Assembly (NCBI GenBank): GCA_020630955.1
Contig: JAHDIE010000014.1
Location: 19,783 to 68,549 of the forward strand
DNA: 48,767 bases
Source of the DNA: Saprospiraceae bacterium
GTDB taxonomy: Bacteria > Bacteroidota > Bacteroidia > Chitinophagales > Saprospiraceae
Direction of reading: 5' to 3'
The notes beneath the pieces are model-generated. The model had not been told where the DNA came from. It worked only from the letters and a program-made list of their open reading frames with translations, and ran no database searches. The first letter of the stretch is position 1. The number at the start of each line of letters is the position of its first letter. This document shows positions 7,836 through 16,379 of this stretch, in pieces. Made by a program: the position numbers and the translations under genes.

Positions 7836-9293
7836 ATGAAATACAACTTTACTCTAATATTCATTTTTTCTGCTTTTTTAATGCATGCCCAAATTGGTAT
7901 TAATTGGTCGGATGAAATACCGATTTCGGAATCTGGTAACTCAAGCCCCGTTGTTAGGGTATTAGAAGACGGTACACCAGTAATTATTTTTGGAGAATCT
8001 GGTGATATATATTTTACGAAAAGAGTGAACAATCAATTTACGGAGCCAAGAGTTTTACAAACGGCGTCTACTGTCGATCCATTTATTTATGGCTTTGCCG
8101 GTATCGATATGGCTACATTTGGCAACGAAATATTTATAGTAATGGAAAACTGGACTACAGGTACCCATGTAATCCATTCTACAAATGGTGGAGATACTTT
8201 TTCGGATCCAGTTAACCTCTTTGACCCTGAACAAGGTAAATGGACAATTTTCCCTTCTATCGATGTTGATGATCAAGGAAATCCTGTGGTCAGTGTATTG
8301 TATGAAAATATTGATGAAACCGAAGCTGTATATTATGTAATTAGCTCTGATGATGGAGGAATAAGTTATAATAGTCCTGTGATTGCAAATGAGTTAGCTG
8401 ATGGCCAATATGTTTGTGAATGTTGTCCATCTGATCTCTATGTCGATGGAGATATCACATATCTCATTTTTAGAAACAATAATAACAATCAGAGAGATAC
8501 TTGGATTGCAAAAAGTGATAATAATAATTTAAGTTTTGATGTGTCGACGGACATTGATGAAACCGACTGGATGTTAAACGCTTGCCCAGTTAGTAGTCCA
8601 AATATATCTTCTATGCTAGGAGATAGTCTTATTGGGGTTTGGATGAGTGGTGCTTTTGGACCAACTAGAATCTATTGTAATTCCATAGATCAAAACTCAA
8701 TGGAAATTGGTTCTCTTATCGAGATGCCACTGAGCGGAAGTGGAGTACAGAGAAATCCAGATGTTGCTGGTGGAGATGGTAATGTATGTGTAGTTTGGGA
8801 TGAAAGCGGAATTCCAGACACCAATAGAGATATTATTTTTGCATTTTCTCATGAAGGTTCAGCAAATTTGACTTATAATCTTACCAATCTTACTCAGAAA
8901 ATGGGGGTGCAAAGATCGCCATCTATAGCATACAATAATGAAGTTTTTCATCTGGTGTATAAGGATGAGAGTGGGTTGGTTTATAGAGAAGGTATGGTTG
9001 GTGAAATTAGCAGTTTGCCTTTCGCGGATCTCGATGAGAGTAAAATAAGAATCGTTCAAAACCCAGCAATAGGAAATAAAATTGAAATCGCATTTGACGA
9101 AAGTTTAACGTACTCCAACTACAGAATTCAATTATTGGATCTTAGTTCTCAACTGGTCCATGAGTGGTCTTCGCAAATGATGCAAGAGAGCAACAAATTG
9201 TCTCTAAGCATTTCCGGCGTTTCATTTGGAGTTTATATCTTAAACATTGAATCTGGTGATTGGGCTTGGTCTCAAAAAGTGATTATAGAATAA
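7836..9293 (+). CDS. T9SS-secreted sialidase-like (BNR) beta-propeller protein
   Basis: A 485-residue exported protein: signal peptide at about 1-19 ending HAQ, then repeated beta-propeller blades with Asp-box-like turns such as STNGGDTFSDP and SSDDGGISYNS. A CECCPSD Cys cluster sits in mid-sequence, as seen in other sialidase-like proteins of this phylum. The last ~80 residues look like a type A T9SS sorting domain (RIVQNPAIGNKIEI, then SGVSFGVYILNIESG and the basic end KVIIE). The catalytic residues of true sialidases could not be confirmed, so sugar binding or another hydrolase role is equally possible. Confidence 0.85.
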   Translation: MKYNFTLIFIFSAFLMHAQIGINWSDEIPISESGNSSPVVRVLEDGTPVIIFGESGDIYFTKRVNNQFTEPRVLQTASTVDPFIYGFAGIDMATFGNEIFIVMENWTTGTHVIHSTNGGDTFSDPVNLFDPEQGKWTIFPSIDVDDQGNPVVSVLYENIDETEAVYYVISSDDGGISYNSPVIANELADGQYVCECCPSDLYVDGDITYLIFRNNNNNQRDTWIAKSDNNNLSFDVSTDIDETDWMLNACPVSSPNISSMLGDSLIGVWMSGAFGPTRIYCNSIDQNSMEIGSLIEMPLSGSGVQRNPDVAGGDGNVCVVWDESGIPDTNRDIIFAFSHEGSANLTYNLTNLTQKMGVQRSPSIAYNNEVFHLVYKDESGLVYREGMVGEISSLPFADLDESKIRIVQNPAIGNKIEIAFDESLTYSNYRIQLLDLSSQLVHEWSSQMMQESNKLSLSISGVSFGVYILNIESGDWAWSQKVIIE

Positions 9294-9565
9294 CGCTAGA
9301 AATTTAATGAAATCTTCATGAGTCTATTGCAAAGCATTGAATTTAATTGATTTTTATTAATTGGTATCATAGCATCTATGTAAAATCCGATCATCAATAG
9401 TGGAATCCATAAAGGGAATTGGTAGAATTACATTCTATTGGTATACCTGGTAGAAGCGTTAGTTGAAGCGTATCCTTCTTCTATCAACTTGGCTTTGAAC
9501 ATTTTATAATGCTTGAAAGGAGATTTGGTTATAGACATAAAACCAATGATTGTTTTTTGCAATCT
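9294..9565. other. 272-bp spacer; only a weak 36-codon minus-strand ORF
   Basis: The spacer lies between convergent genes. The only coding hint is a minus-strand ORF at 9428-9538 whose product contains KMFKAKLIEEGYASTNASTR and stops early. It could be a tiny gene, a remnant of a longer helical protein, or chance. No terminator stem with a T-run was seen. Confidence 0.3.
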
Positions 9566-9934
9566 TTATTTCTTGACCAAGACCACATTTTCAATTCGTC
9601 CAGATCTGTTCATTTGAATGCTAAAAGTATCTTGACTTAAACTTAGTATTTTAACCTTCTTTTCTGATTTTTGATTTTCAACTGTGTGTAAGTAATCACC
9701 ACTTACCCAGTATTTTCCATTTTCTTTTTCACTACCATAATCTATTTGATACAATCCATCTTGCTCGAAGGTCATATCCATTTTACCAGTGATCAATTCT
9801 GTTGATGATTCGATTTTCCAAGTATGAATCTTCCAGGATCCTTTCAGAAATTGATCGTTAAAAGCATTTTCTTGGCAAGCACCAATAATGGTAAGTATTA
9901 AAATTGAGATAAGTGCTATTAATTTATTTTGCAT
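9566..9934 (-). CDS. Small lipoprotein, lipocalin-like fold likely
   Basis: A 122-residue predicted lipoprotein. The signal core LIALISILILTIIGAC places the lipobox Cys at residue 20. The mature 100 residues alternate short strands and turns (GSWKIHTWKIESS, TFEQDGLYQIDYGSE, GKYWVSGDYLHTVE), which resembles small lipocalin-like domains common in Bacteroidota. It is the last gene of the minus-strand run starting at 13163. The function is not known. Confidence 0.8.
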   Translation of the reverse strand: MQNKLIALISILILTIIGACQENAFNDQFLKGSWKIHTWKIESSTELITGKMDMTFEQDGLYQIDYGSEKENGKYWVSGDYLHTVENQKSEKKVKILSLSQDTFSIQMNRSGRIENVVLVKK

Positions 9935-9968
9935 AAGTTTTATGATTTAAAATTTAGGTTTATATAAT

Positions 9969-10508
9969 CTATCTTTTTCTAATATAGCAATTTTGAACGA
10001 TTTGATTTAAATATAGGTTTGAGGAGATATGTTCGAAGGTCTGAGGTTTTTGTAATTTGCCAAATAAAGGGAACCCTCCTCCTAAAAGTATAGGGATAGT
10101 TGTGATTCTCAGTTCATCAATTAAATCTTCTTTTAAAAAACTTTGGATCGTGGAACCTCCATCAATATATAATACATAATATCCTTTCTCATGAATGCTT
10201 TCGAGAATGGTTTCCACACTTCCTGCTAATAAAGATACTTTTGACTTTAAATTGCTAGGGATTTCATTCAAAGAATGACTTAGTACAAAAACATGTTTGC
10301 TGTAAGGCCATTGACCTCCAAAACCTACAACAGTTTCGAAGGTTGTGCGACCCATAACGACAGCATCTATCTCTTCCATTAAACGCCCAAAACCCATATC
10401 AATATTATCAGGATTTGGTATCGATTCAAGCCAATCTAGTTCTCCATTTTTGCCTGAAATATAACCGTCCAAACTGCGTGCAATAAATACGATATTTCTC
10501 TTTTTCAT
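9969..10508 (-). CDS. Dihydrofolate reductase-like / RibD C-terminal family reductase
   Basis: A 179-residue protein of typical length for stand-alone RibD-C/YyaP/YwjB proteins. Motifs seen are ARSLDGYISGKNGELDWL near the N-terminus, VVMGRTTFETV (the nucleotide-binding helix), KHVFVLSHS, LYIDGGSTIQSFL and the closing ITTIPILLGGGFPLFG. Members bind NADPH; most have no assigned substrate. It is 8 bp from the upstream DUF1428 gene, so the two are probably co-transcribed. Confidence 0.9.
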   Translation of the reverse strand: MKKRNIVFIARSLDGYISGKNGELDWLESIPNPDNIDMGFGRLMEEIDAVVMGRTTFETVVGFGGQWPYSKHVFVLSHSLNEIPSNLKSKVSLLAGSVETILESIHEKGYYVLYIDGGSTIQSFLKEDLIDELRITTIPILLGGGFPLFGKLQKPQTFEHISSNLYLNQIVQNCYIRKR

Positions 10509-10516
10509 ATTTAATT

Positions 10517-10891
10517 TTACTTTTGTACCAATGCCTTGAATCCACCATAGATCATCTTTTTTGCATCAAAGATTATATGCTGAGGGTCGGTCAATGGGGC
10601 TACCAATGCCTCCATTCTTGAGTCAGCCGCCACAAGCTTGTTGGCTTGGTTTCGCTTTTCTAATGATTCAAAAACCACCCAACCAAAGATGATTGTTTCG
10701 TCTGCTCTAGACGATAAGGCTTCTGAAAAAGATTTTGTGCCTTCTTGTTGTAGATCATCTCCAATATACTCAAAGTATGCAAGTGCCCCATGTTCTTTCC
10801 ATATATTGGCTATAGATTGTGATGCTTTTTCATATTTATTTATATGTTTCGAAGGTATCGGAAGCACAAAAGCATCAATGTATTGACTCAT
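10517..10891 (-). CDS. DUF1428 family protein
   Basis: A 124-residue protein of the DUF1428 (YbaA-like) family with a ferredoxin-like alpha/beta fold. The start MSQYIDAFVLPIPSKHINKY and the features WKEHGALAYFEYIGDD, IIFGWVVFES and the end KKMIYGGFKALV are characteristic. The family is small, soluble and of unknown function. Its place between a RibD-C-like reductase and a flavodoxin-fold oxidoreductase suggests a redox or stress cluster, which is inference. Confidence 0.9.
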   Translation of the reverse strand: MSQYIDAFVLPIPSKHINKYEKASQSIANIWKEHGALAYFEYIGDDLQQEGTKSFSEALSSRADETIIFGWVVFESLEKRNQANKLVAADSRMEALVAPLTDPQHIIFDAKKMIYGGFKALVQK

Positions 10892-10924
10892 AGTAATATT
10901 ATTAAGGTGTATTAAGTATTTAAT

Positions 10925-11653
10925 TTAATCAAGCATTTTTAAAATCCCTACTAATAAGATTATCATAATTAGCAGAATCAATATAAATAAAAAGTAAGTG
11001 AACAGCGTAAGTGCAATTTTTATTAACTGTTTTCTATGTGTAAAAATTTGTGTAAACGTCCAAAAATTATAAACAATGCCAAGCAAAATAGGAGTAATCA
11101 TCCAGATATTTTCTTTATAGAAAAACCAACCTGTGATCCAGTAGAATATCATTTGTTGTCCAGTAATGTAAAAATTAATGACTAGGTGTTCAAAATAATT
11201 ATACTTAAACTTAATAAAGGCTAGATAGCTTGCCAACGAAAATATTGGTAATATGATTAATGGGAAATAAACTTGATATTTTGATACCCATTCAATTATG
11301 GATTTATCGTTAATGTCACCCCCTCCTTCCACAAATCCTGTTGCAAAGTCAAAGTAATAGGTATTCCTATCCAATAGATATGCTGTTAAAACATAGATGG
11401 TTGAACAAATCAAAAGAAAACCTAGAGGCTTAAAGTGTTGAACTCTCTTACCCGCTAAAAAGTCTCGAATACTATGTCCAGGTCGCAACACCAATTCTTT
11501 GACTGTATAGAAGAATCCTTTATCTAATTGAAGTATGTTGTTGGAGAGTTCTGTGAGGATGTATAAGTAATTGATGCGCTTGACACTTGATTTTTGCCCG
11601 CAATGATTACAAAATTTGCCTTCATATTTAGTATTGCAGTTTATGCACTTCAT
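10925..11653 (-). CDS. DUF3667-type membrane protein with N-terminal zinc ribbon
   Basis: A 242-residue protein. A short zinc ribbon opens it (C3, C6, C15, C18 in MKCINCNTKYEGKFCNHCGQ). It is followed by the family motif KGFFYTVKELVLRPGHSIRD and then LAGKRVQHFKPLGFL, leading into about five membrane segments. This arrangement defines DUF3667, frequent in Bacteroidota and of unknown function. Its start overlaps the stop of the upstream oxidoreductase gene by 4 bp, indicating translational coupling. Confidence 0.9.
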   Translation of the reverse strand: MKCINCNTKYEGKFCNHCGQKSSVKRINYLYILTELSNNILQLDKGFFYTVKELVLRPGHSIRDFLAGKRVQHFKPLGFLLICSTIYVLTAYLLDRNTYYFDFATGFVEGGGDINDKSIIEWVSKYQVYFPLIILPIFSLASYLAFIKFKYNYFEHLVINFYITGQQMIFYWITGWFFYKENIWMITPILLGIVYNFWTFTQIFTHRKQLIKIALTLFTYFLFILILLIMIILLVGILKMLD

Positions 11654-12264
11654 CTGATGTCATTTGAACAATAATTACTAATTAATTCTGGTAGTTTTCT
11701 AATTATTTGGGCGTGCTTTTCTCTGACCTTGATTTTGTCTAATGTGCCACCTAAAATAATCATTTCTTTGTTTATAAATCTTTTGCCAAGACGATCATCA
11801 ATCATTACTTTTCGCATGCTCTCACTGATTCCCATTTCTTTTAAAAGCTCATTGGAATGTCCTGCCGTGCATACCACTAATCCAAACTTTATGTTTTTCA
11901 TCTTTTGAGAGTAATCCTTATAATGGTACCCATATGCATAACCAACAGAATATACTCTATCAAACCAACCCTTTAGTTTTGCAGGACAATCACTCCACCA
12001 AACAGGATACAAAAATACAATGCAATCTGCTTTTTCAATTTTTTGTTGTTCAAGCAAAACATCTTTTTGGATGCTTAAATTATGATTGCCAAAACCTTCT
12101 CTTTTGTATTCTTCAGCACTCATATCTGATTTAAAATTCATTTCATATAGATCAGATATCTGGTAATTTATTTCCTCATTATCTAATGCTAATTTCAGTT
12201 GAGTTAAAATATCAAAGGTGTAGGAGTTTTTGCTTGGATGGCAATATACTATAAATACATTCAT
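11650..12264 (-). CDS. Flavodoxin-fold NAD(P)H-dependent oxidoreductase (quinone reductase-like)
   Basis: A 204-residue protein. MNVFIVYCHPSKNSYTFDIL gives the FMN-phosphate loop, FLYPVWWSDCPAKLKGWFDR the isoalloxazine motif, and GYAYGYHYKDY the following loop. It is about as long as MdaB/NQO-type enzymes. Both ends overlap neighbouring genes by 4 bp (EEP lipoprotein upstream, DUF3667 downstream), so it is in a coupled operon. It is only distantly similar to the oxidoreductase at 3326-3904. Confidence 0.9.
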   Translation of the reverse strand: MNVFIVYCHPSKNSYTFDILTQLKLALDNEEINYQISDLYEMNFKSDMSAEEYKREGFGNHNLSIQKDVLLEQQKIEKADCIVFLYPVWWSDCPAKLKGWFDRVYSVGYAYGYHYKDYSQKMKNIKFGLVVCTAGHSNELLKEMGISESMRKVMIDDRLGKRFINKEMIILGGTLDKIKVREKHAQIIRKLPELISNYCSNDIR

Positions 12265-13163
12265 TCATTGGGTGGATAAGATAAGGTTGACAATATGGCT
12301 CGATGATCTGAATTAAAAATTCCGCCAACTGGATCATCCATCACAATTTTAGATTCAATACTTTTAAAATCATCTTTACTGTGGTAAATAAAATCTATTC
12401 TATCAGAGATAATATCTTCATTTAGAAAACCCCAAGTGCCTTCAAGGGTTAGACTAGGATCGGGGTTAGCTTCTCTAAACGAATCGATGTAATAATTATT
12501 TTCCATCATCTTACTAACAGGCCATTCAACCACTTTCCCGTAATGAAATACCTTAGTACTTTCTACCCAATCGAGGTGTGAACCGCTATTGAAATCTCCA
12601 CCAATTAATACCGGTAATTTTAGCTTTACATTTACACTATCAATCGCATGAAGAATGGCCGTGATTTCTTTAAGACGAGTAGTTCCTTCTTTTATAATGA
12701 GCGAGTCAGGATCAAGTGTTTTTATATCAATAAAATAATCAGGTAGATAGTGTAACCAGAGATTTACCACCAGGATACTATCTCCATTAACATCTATAAT
12801 TGCTCCATGAGAATTAAATGGCTTGTACAGATCTATTGAATCGATAATTGGATATTTACTATGTATCGATAAGTTTGAGCTTCCGCGAATAGAATATGGA
12901 TATCCAGCATCTTTTGCGATTTGCATTCCACAACAGTAAGTTTCTTGCATTAAAACTATATCTGCTGTTTCTTCGAGTAAAACTTTAGTTACATTGACAG
13001 TATTTAGGGTATCTTCTTTAAACGCAATTGATTGATCTCCATGCAATCCACCATGCCAGATATTCCAGGTCATTACTTTTAGTGATTTCACTTTCAAGTT
13101 CTGATTGCAACTTGGAGTTAGAAAACAGGCAAAAAAAGAAGTCAGCAATATGTATTTGGTCAT
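12261..13163 (-). CDS. EEP-family phosphodiesterase/nuclease lipoprotein
   Basis: A 300-residue lipoprotein: signal peptide with the lipobox end LTPSC (Cys 19). EEP-fold motifs follow: VMTWNIWHGG, TADIVLMQETY (metal-binding Glu), VVNLWLHYLPD, LPVLIGGDFNSGSH (Asp-Asn), SDRIDFIYH and NSDHRAILSTL (terminal Asp-His). It is anchored in the envelope and first gene of the minus-strand run down to 9566. Its substrate (DNA, RNA, lipid or phosphoester) is unknown. Confidence 0.9.
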   Translation of the reverse strand: MTKYILLTSFFACFLTPSCNQNLKVKSLKVMTWNIWHGGLHGDQSIAFKEDTLNTVNVTKVLLEETADIVLMQETYCCGMQIAKDAGYPYSIRGSSNLSIHSKYPIIDSIDLYKPFNSHGAIIDVNGDSILVVNLWLHYLPDYFIDIKTLDPDSLIIKEGTTRLKEITAILHAIDSVNVKLKLPVLIGGDFNSGSHLDWVESTKVFHYGKVVEWPVSKMMENNYYIDSFREANPDPSLTLEGTWGFLNEDIISDRIDFIYHSKDDFKSIESKIVMDDPVGGIFNSDHRAILSTLSYPPNE

Positions 13164-13333
13164 TTGTAACCTTTAGAATTAATTAAAAATTATCCTTAAA
13201 TATAAGTGGAATTCTCAGTAGGATATAATCGAACGGTAATTCGCGATACTCATTTACCTTGAGTATAGATTTGATTGAAATTTCAGAATGAGAATACATA
13301 TTTACAAAAGGAAAGTACATATATTATGATATT

Positions 13334-13361
13334 TTGCTTTATATAATTTTCACTACTTTTG
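13334..13361 (+). promoter_or_regulatory. Bacteroidota-type promoter of the SDR gene, giving a near-leaderless mRNA
   Basis: TTG at 13334-13336 and TACTTTTG at 13354-13361 are 17 nt apart, matching the -33/-7 consensus TTG-N17-23-TAnnTTTG. The -7 ends only 4 nt before the ATG at 13366, so transcription should begin at or within a few nt of the start codon. Confidence 0.6.
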
Positions 13362-13365
13362 TCTT

Positions 13366-14958
13366 ATGACAACTGAAAATGAAGCGCTCGCAGAGGGGAA
13401 TGAAGAACCTCAGAAACAGAAAGTCCTAAATACTCTTTCAACAGATGATATCATTCTTTGTGTCAAAACCTTAGAGACTTTAGTCGCCGACACGGACCAA
13501 ATATTTGAAATACCAGAAGATTTAAGACTGTCTTTATTGATGGCAGCCGGTATGTTATCTCGGCCAAGCAGAGAAGAATTTCATCGAAGAAAAAAGGATG
13601 CAAAAAAGGCCATCAAACGAAAGATTAGAGAAAAAGATAAACATGCTAGAAATGGAACTGGTATTAGATCTGCAAGGGAGGCAACCATCTTTGTTGCTCC
13701 CAAAATGCTCAATTCTCCTCAAATAGGTGCAGAAGAAAAAGTGCTTCTTGAGTCCCCTAGAAATTGCTACGTGTGCAAAGAAAAATTTTATTACCTCCAT
13801 CATTTTTATGATACAATGTGCCAAGAATGCGGTGACTTTAATTATGCCAAAAGATTTCAAACCGCTAACATGACTGATCAAGTTGCACTAATAACGGGAT
13901 CACGTTTAAAAATTGGATATCATATCACATTGATGGTGCTAAGGGCAGGAGGTACAGCCATAGCAACAACTCGGTTTCCTGTAGATAGTGCGTTAAGGTT
14001 TAGTCAAGAAGAGGATTTTAATGAGTGGGGGCATCGGTTGCATATCCATGGTCTTGATCTACGCCATATTCCTAGTGTTGAAATTTTTTGTAATTACATT
14101 TTGCAAAAGTATAATCGATTGGATGTGCTCATCAACAATGCTGCCCAAACCGTTAGAAGGCCTTCTGGATTTTATAAACATCTTATACCTAAAGAGATGC
14201 AAGACTATGCATCTTTACCTGCCAGAGTTCAAGAGTTGTTGTTTAACCATAAAGCATGTCTTGCTAAATTGCAAAATTTAAATACCAAGCCGATTAGTGG
14301 GCAAAACAAAAATATACCTGTTAGTTGGCATGGAAAACAATTGGGCATTGGCTTGAGTGCATCAGCAAAATTATCGCAGATTCCATATAGTATCGATGAT
14401 TCTTTAACTTCTGATGAAGTTTTCCCTTCCGGTAAATTAGATGCGGATCTTCAACAAGTTGATCTTAGAAAAACGAATTCTTGGCGCTTGAAACTTGGTG
14501 AAGTCAATACAAATGAAATGCTAGAGGTGCAGCTGGTAAATTCTGTGGCTCCATTCGTCTTGTGCAATAGATTAGCTGTACTCATGAAAAAAGAAAATAC
14601 AGGTAATAAACACATTATTAATGTTTCTGCTATGGAAGGTAAATTCCATCGATGGCACAAAGAATCGCGTCATCCTCATACCAATATGGCAAAAGCTGCG
14701 CTGAATATGATGACACACACTGCAGCAGCTGATTTTGCCAAAGATGGTATCTATATGAATGCTGTTGATACTGGTTGGGTAACCGATGAAGACCCTGTAG
14801 AATTAGCAAAACGAAAAGAAGAAATACACGATTTTCAACCCCCTTTAGATATTGTCGATGGCGCTGCTAGAGTTATGGATCCATTATTTGATGGAATCAA
14901 CACTGGAAAACATTGGTGCGGAAAATTTTTAAAAGACTACCGACCAATTGATTGGTAG
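13366..14958 (+). CDS. Atypical short-chain dehydrogenase (SDR) fold with N-terminal zinc ribbon
   Basis: A 530-residue protein, twice normal SDR length. The first 130 residues are helical and basic. A four-Cys zinc ribbon follows (C134xxC137, C152xxC155). The SDR core begins at about 168: the nucleotide motif is TGSRLKIG (177-184), with Lys where TGxxxGIG has Gly. NNAA (257-260), VNSVAPF and Ser421 are conserved. At the YxxxK position the sequence is TNMAK (439-443): Lys is kept and the catalytic Tyr is Thr. About 120 residues are inserted between NNAA and VNSVAPF. A normal NAD(P)-dependent reaction is doubtful; a binding or regulatory role is possible. It stands alone, behind its own promoter. 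Confidence 0.82.
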   Translation: MTTENEALAEGNEEPQKQKVLNTLSTDDIILCVKTLETLVADTDQIFEIPEDLRLSLLMAAGMLSRPSREEFHRRKKDAKKAIKRKIREKDKHARNGTGIRSAREATIFVAPKMLNSPQIGAEEKVLLESPRNCYVCKEKFYYLHHFYDTMCQECGDFNYAKRFQTANMTDQVALITGSRLKIGYHITLMVLRAGGTAIATTRFPVDSALRFSQEEDFNEWGHRLHIHGLDLRHIPSVEIFCNYILQKYNRLDVLINNAAQTVRRPSGFYKHLIPKEMQDYASLPARVQELLFNHKACLAKLQNLNTKPISGQNKNIPVSWHGKQLGIGLSASAKLSQIPYSIDDSLTSDEVFPSGKLDADLQQVDLRKTNSWRLKLGEVNTNEMLEVQLVNSVAPFVLCNRLAVLMKKENTGNKHIINVSAMEGKFHRWHKESRHPHTNMAKAALNMMTHTAAADFAKDGIYMNAVDTGWVTDEDPVELAKRKEEIHDFQPPLDIVDGAARVMDPLFDGINTGKHWCGKFLKDYRPIDW

Positions 14959-15025
14959 TAGCTATATTTAGCGAAAGTCAAAAAATATAAGCTGGAATTT
15001 AAATTTGTACTTTTGGATCTTACAA

Positions 15026-15418
15026 CTATTCATTGGGCTGAATAAAATCCCATAGATTACCATATAAGTCTTTGAATACAGCAACTCTGCCATAATCATG
15101 GGTTTCAGGTTCTCTGACAAATTCGATTCCTTTTTCGATCATCTCTGTATGATCTCTTTCGAAGTCATCAGTAAAAAGGAAAAGAAATACTCTACCACCA
15201 GTTTGATTGCCAATACTTGCTGCTTGTTTTGCATTCGCGGCTTTGGCAAGCAGAAGGCAACAGTCCTTGGATCCTGGCGGAGCAACTCTTACCCATCTTT
15301 TTGTCTCACTAAGCTTGGTGTCTTCTAAAAGGGTAAAGTTTAATTTTTTGGTGTAGAAGTCGATGGCTTCATCGTAGTCTTTCACGACCAGTGCAATGTT
15401 TGCAATTCTTTGTTGCAT
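15026..15418 (-). CDS. VOC family (glyoxalase/bleomycin-resistance fold) protein
   Basis: A 130-residue single-domain VOC protein. RIANIALVVKDYDEAIDFYT with KLNFTLLEDTKL is the first beta-alpha-beta-beta-beta module; FLFTDDFERDHTEMIEKGIEF and VAVFKDLYGNLWDFIQP the second. Members bind divalent metal and act on diverse small molecules (glyoxalase, dioxygenase, antibiotic binding). It is 14 bp downstream of the GreA-C-like gene and may be the last gene of that run. Confidence 0.9.
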   Translation of the reverse strand: MQQRIANIALVVKDYDEAIDFYTKKLNFTLLEDTKLSETKRWVRVAPPGSKDCCLLLAKAANAKQAASIGNQTGGRVFLFLFTDDFERDHTEMIEKGIEFVREPETHDYGRVAVFKDLYGNLWDFIQPNE

Positions 15419-15432
15419 GTTTATTTTATCTT

Positions 15433-15882
15433 TTAATGTATCTCTAAAATCTCAAAACTGCGATCCCCATGGTTGACGAAATCAGAAATATTTTTTCCTC
15501 TAAGTTTTTGCCCAATGGGTGAGGACATAGATATGCAATAGTAGGTTTCATTTTCTAAACCAATTTTCCCCATTGGGGCAGAAATATAATATTTTCCTTG
15601 CGTTGTAATAACCAATGATCCTATGCCAACCAATACTTTCTTTAATTTCCAATCGATGCTTTGTAATATCATTTTTTGTTCTATGATCCTATTGAGTTGA
15701 GACTTGTTTTTTTCTTCTTCTAAATGAAGCATCGATCTTGTTGTTTCATATTTATCTCCGGCACTACTTTTGGTTTCATTGTTTCTTGCCTCTTCAATCG
15801 AAGCTATAGATTCACGCATCCTGACGATTTTATCATCTAAGATGGCTAGACATTGGTTATGTAACTTTTCTTTGATATTCAT
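15433..15882 (-). CDS. GreA/GreB C-terminal-like protein with N-terminal coiled coil
   Basis: A 149-residue protein. Residues 1-65 are a charged helical hairpin (DKIVRMRESIASIEEARNNE and LHLEEEKNKSQLNRIIEQK). The C-terminal part is GreA-like: SLVITTQGKYYIS, then YYCISMSSPIGQKLRGKN, where SPIGQKLRGK corresponds to the SPLGxALLGK motif of transcript-cleavage factors. The N-terminal hairpin is shorter than in GreA, with an acidic tip uncertain. It may bind RNA polymerase, or merely share the fold. It lies 14 bp downstream of the THEP1-like gene. Confidence 0.7.
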   Translation of the reverse strand: MNIKEKLHNQCLAILDDKIVRMRESIASIEEARNNETKSSAGDKYETTRSMLHLEEEKNKSQLNRIIEQKMILQSIDWKLKKVLVGIGSLVITTQGKYYISAPMGKIGLENETYYCISMSSPIGQKLRGKNISDFVNHGDRSFEILEIH

Positions 15883-15896
15883 GATCCTTTAAATCT

Positions 15897-16379
15897 TCAA
15901 GATAGAAGCTGCTGGATACCATTCTTTGTTAATCGCTCTGCATCATATAATTCAAAAGCCTGAATTACCTTGTCAAGTAAAGATTCTCTTACCACAATGA
16001 TCAAATTCTTTGTGCCTATATTTTCTTTTGCATAGCGAAGTGAATCAGCAAAACCTTTTCCTTGCAGCTCTAATGGGCCTACTTCATCAATTACGATGTG
16101 TTTCGATTGTGCATTGGCAAGATGGTCTTTTATCCATTCATGGGCAATCGAAAATGATTCTCTAGAAATTGCATATTTTCCAATAATATCATAGGGTCCA
16201 TCAAAATTGGTTAGATCTATTTCAAATGGAATTTCTTTTTTGTTTTGAAGATTTAGCAAATATCTTGATCCATTTTGGTCAGGACTTAAAAATCCACCAA
16301 TATCGTATCTGTTTTCTGTACACAATTGTATTGATGTAGTTTTTCCAGACTGGATCTCTTCGCTAAGTAAATAAATCAA
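15897..16379 (-). CDS. THEP1-like nucleoside-triphosphatase (P-loop)
   Basis: A 160-residue P-loop NTPase. Walker A is SEEIQSGKTTS (GKTT at 12-15) and Walker B with its following signature is IDEVGPLEL (98-105), the hallmark of THEP1/NTPase_1 proteins. The short 12-residue run-in to Walker A agrees with a start at the TTG (16377-16379). This TTG overlaps the TGA stop of the upstream membrane-protein gene, so translation is probably coupled. THEP1 proteins hydrolyse NTPs slowly in vitro; the cellular role is unknown. The tight link to a polytopic membrane protein suggests it powers or regulates that protein. Confidence 0.82.
   Translation of the reverse strand: MIYLLSEEIQSGKTTSIQLCTENRYDIGGFLSPDQNGSRYLLNLQNKKEIPFEIDLTNFDGPYDIIGKYAISRESFSIAHEWIKDHLANAQSKHIVIDEVGPLELQGKGFADSLRYAKENIGTKNLIIVVRESLLDKVIQAFELYDAERLTKNGIQQLLS

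Noticed and set aside
14941-14960. ACCAAT/ATTGGT inverted repeat at the end of the SDR gene
   Set aside because: Short arms lie within codons of the last residues and no T-run follows, so a terminator is not supported.
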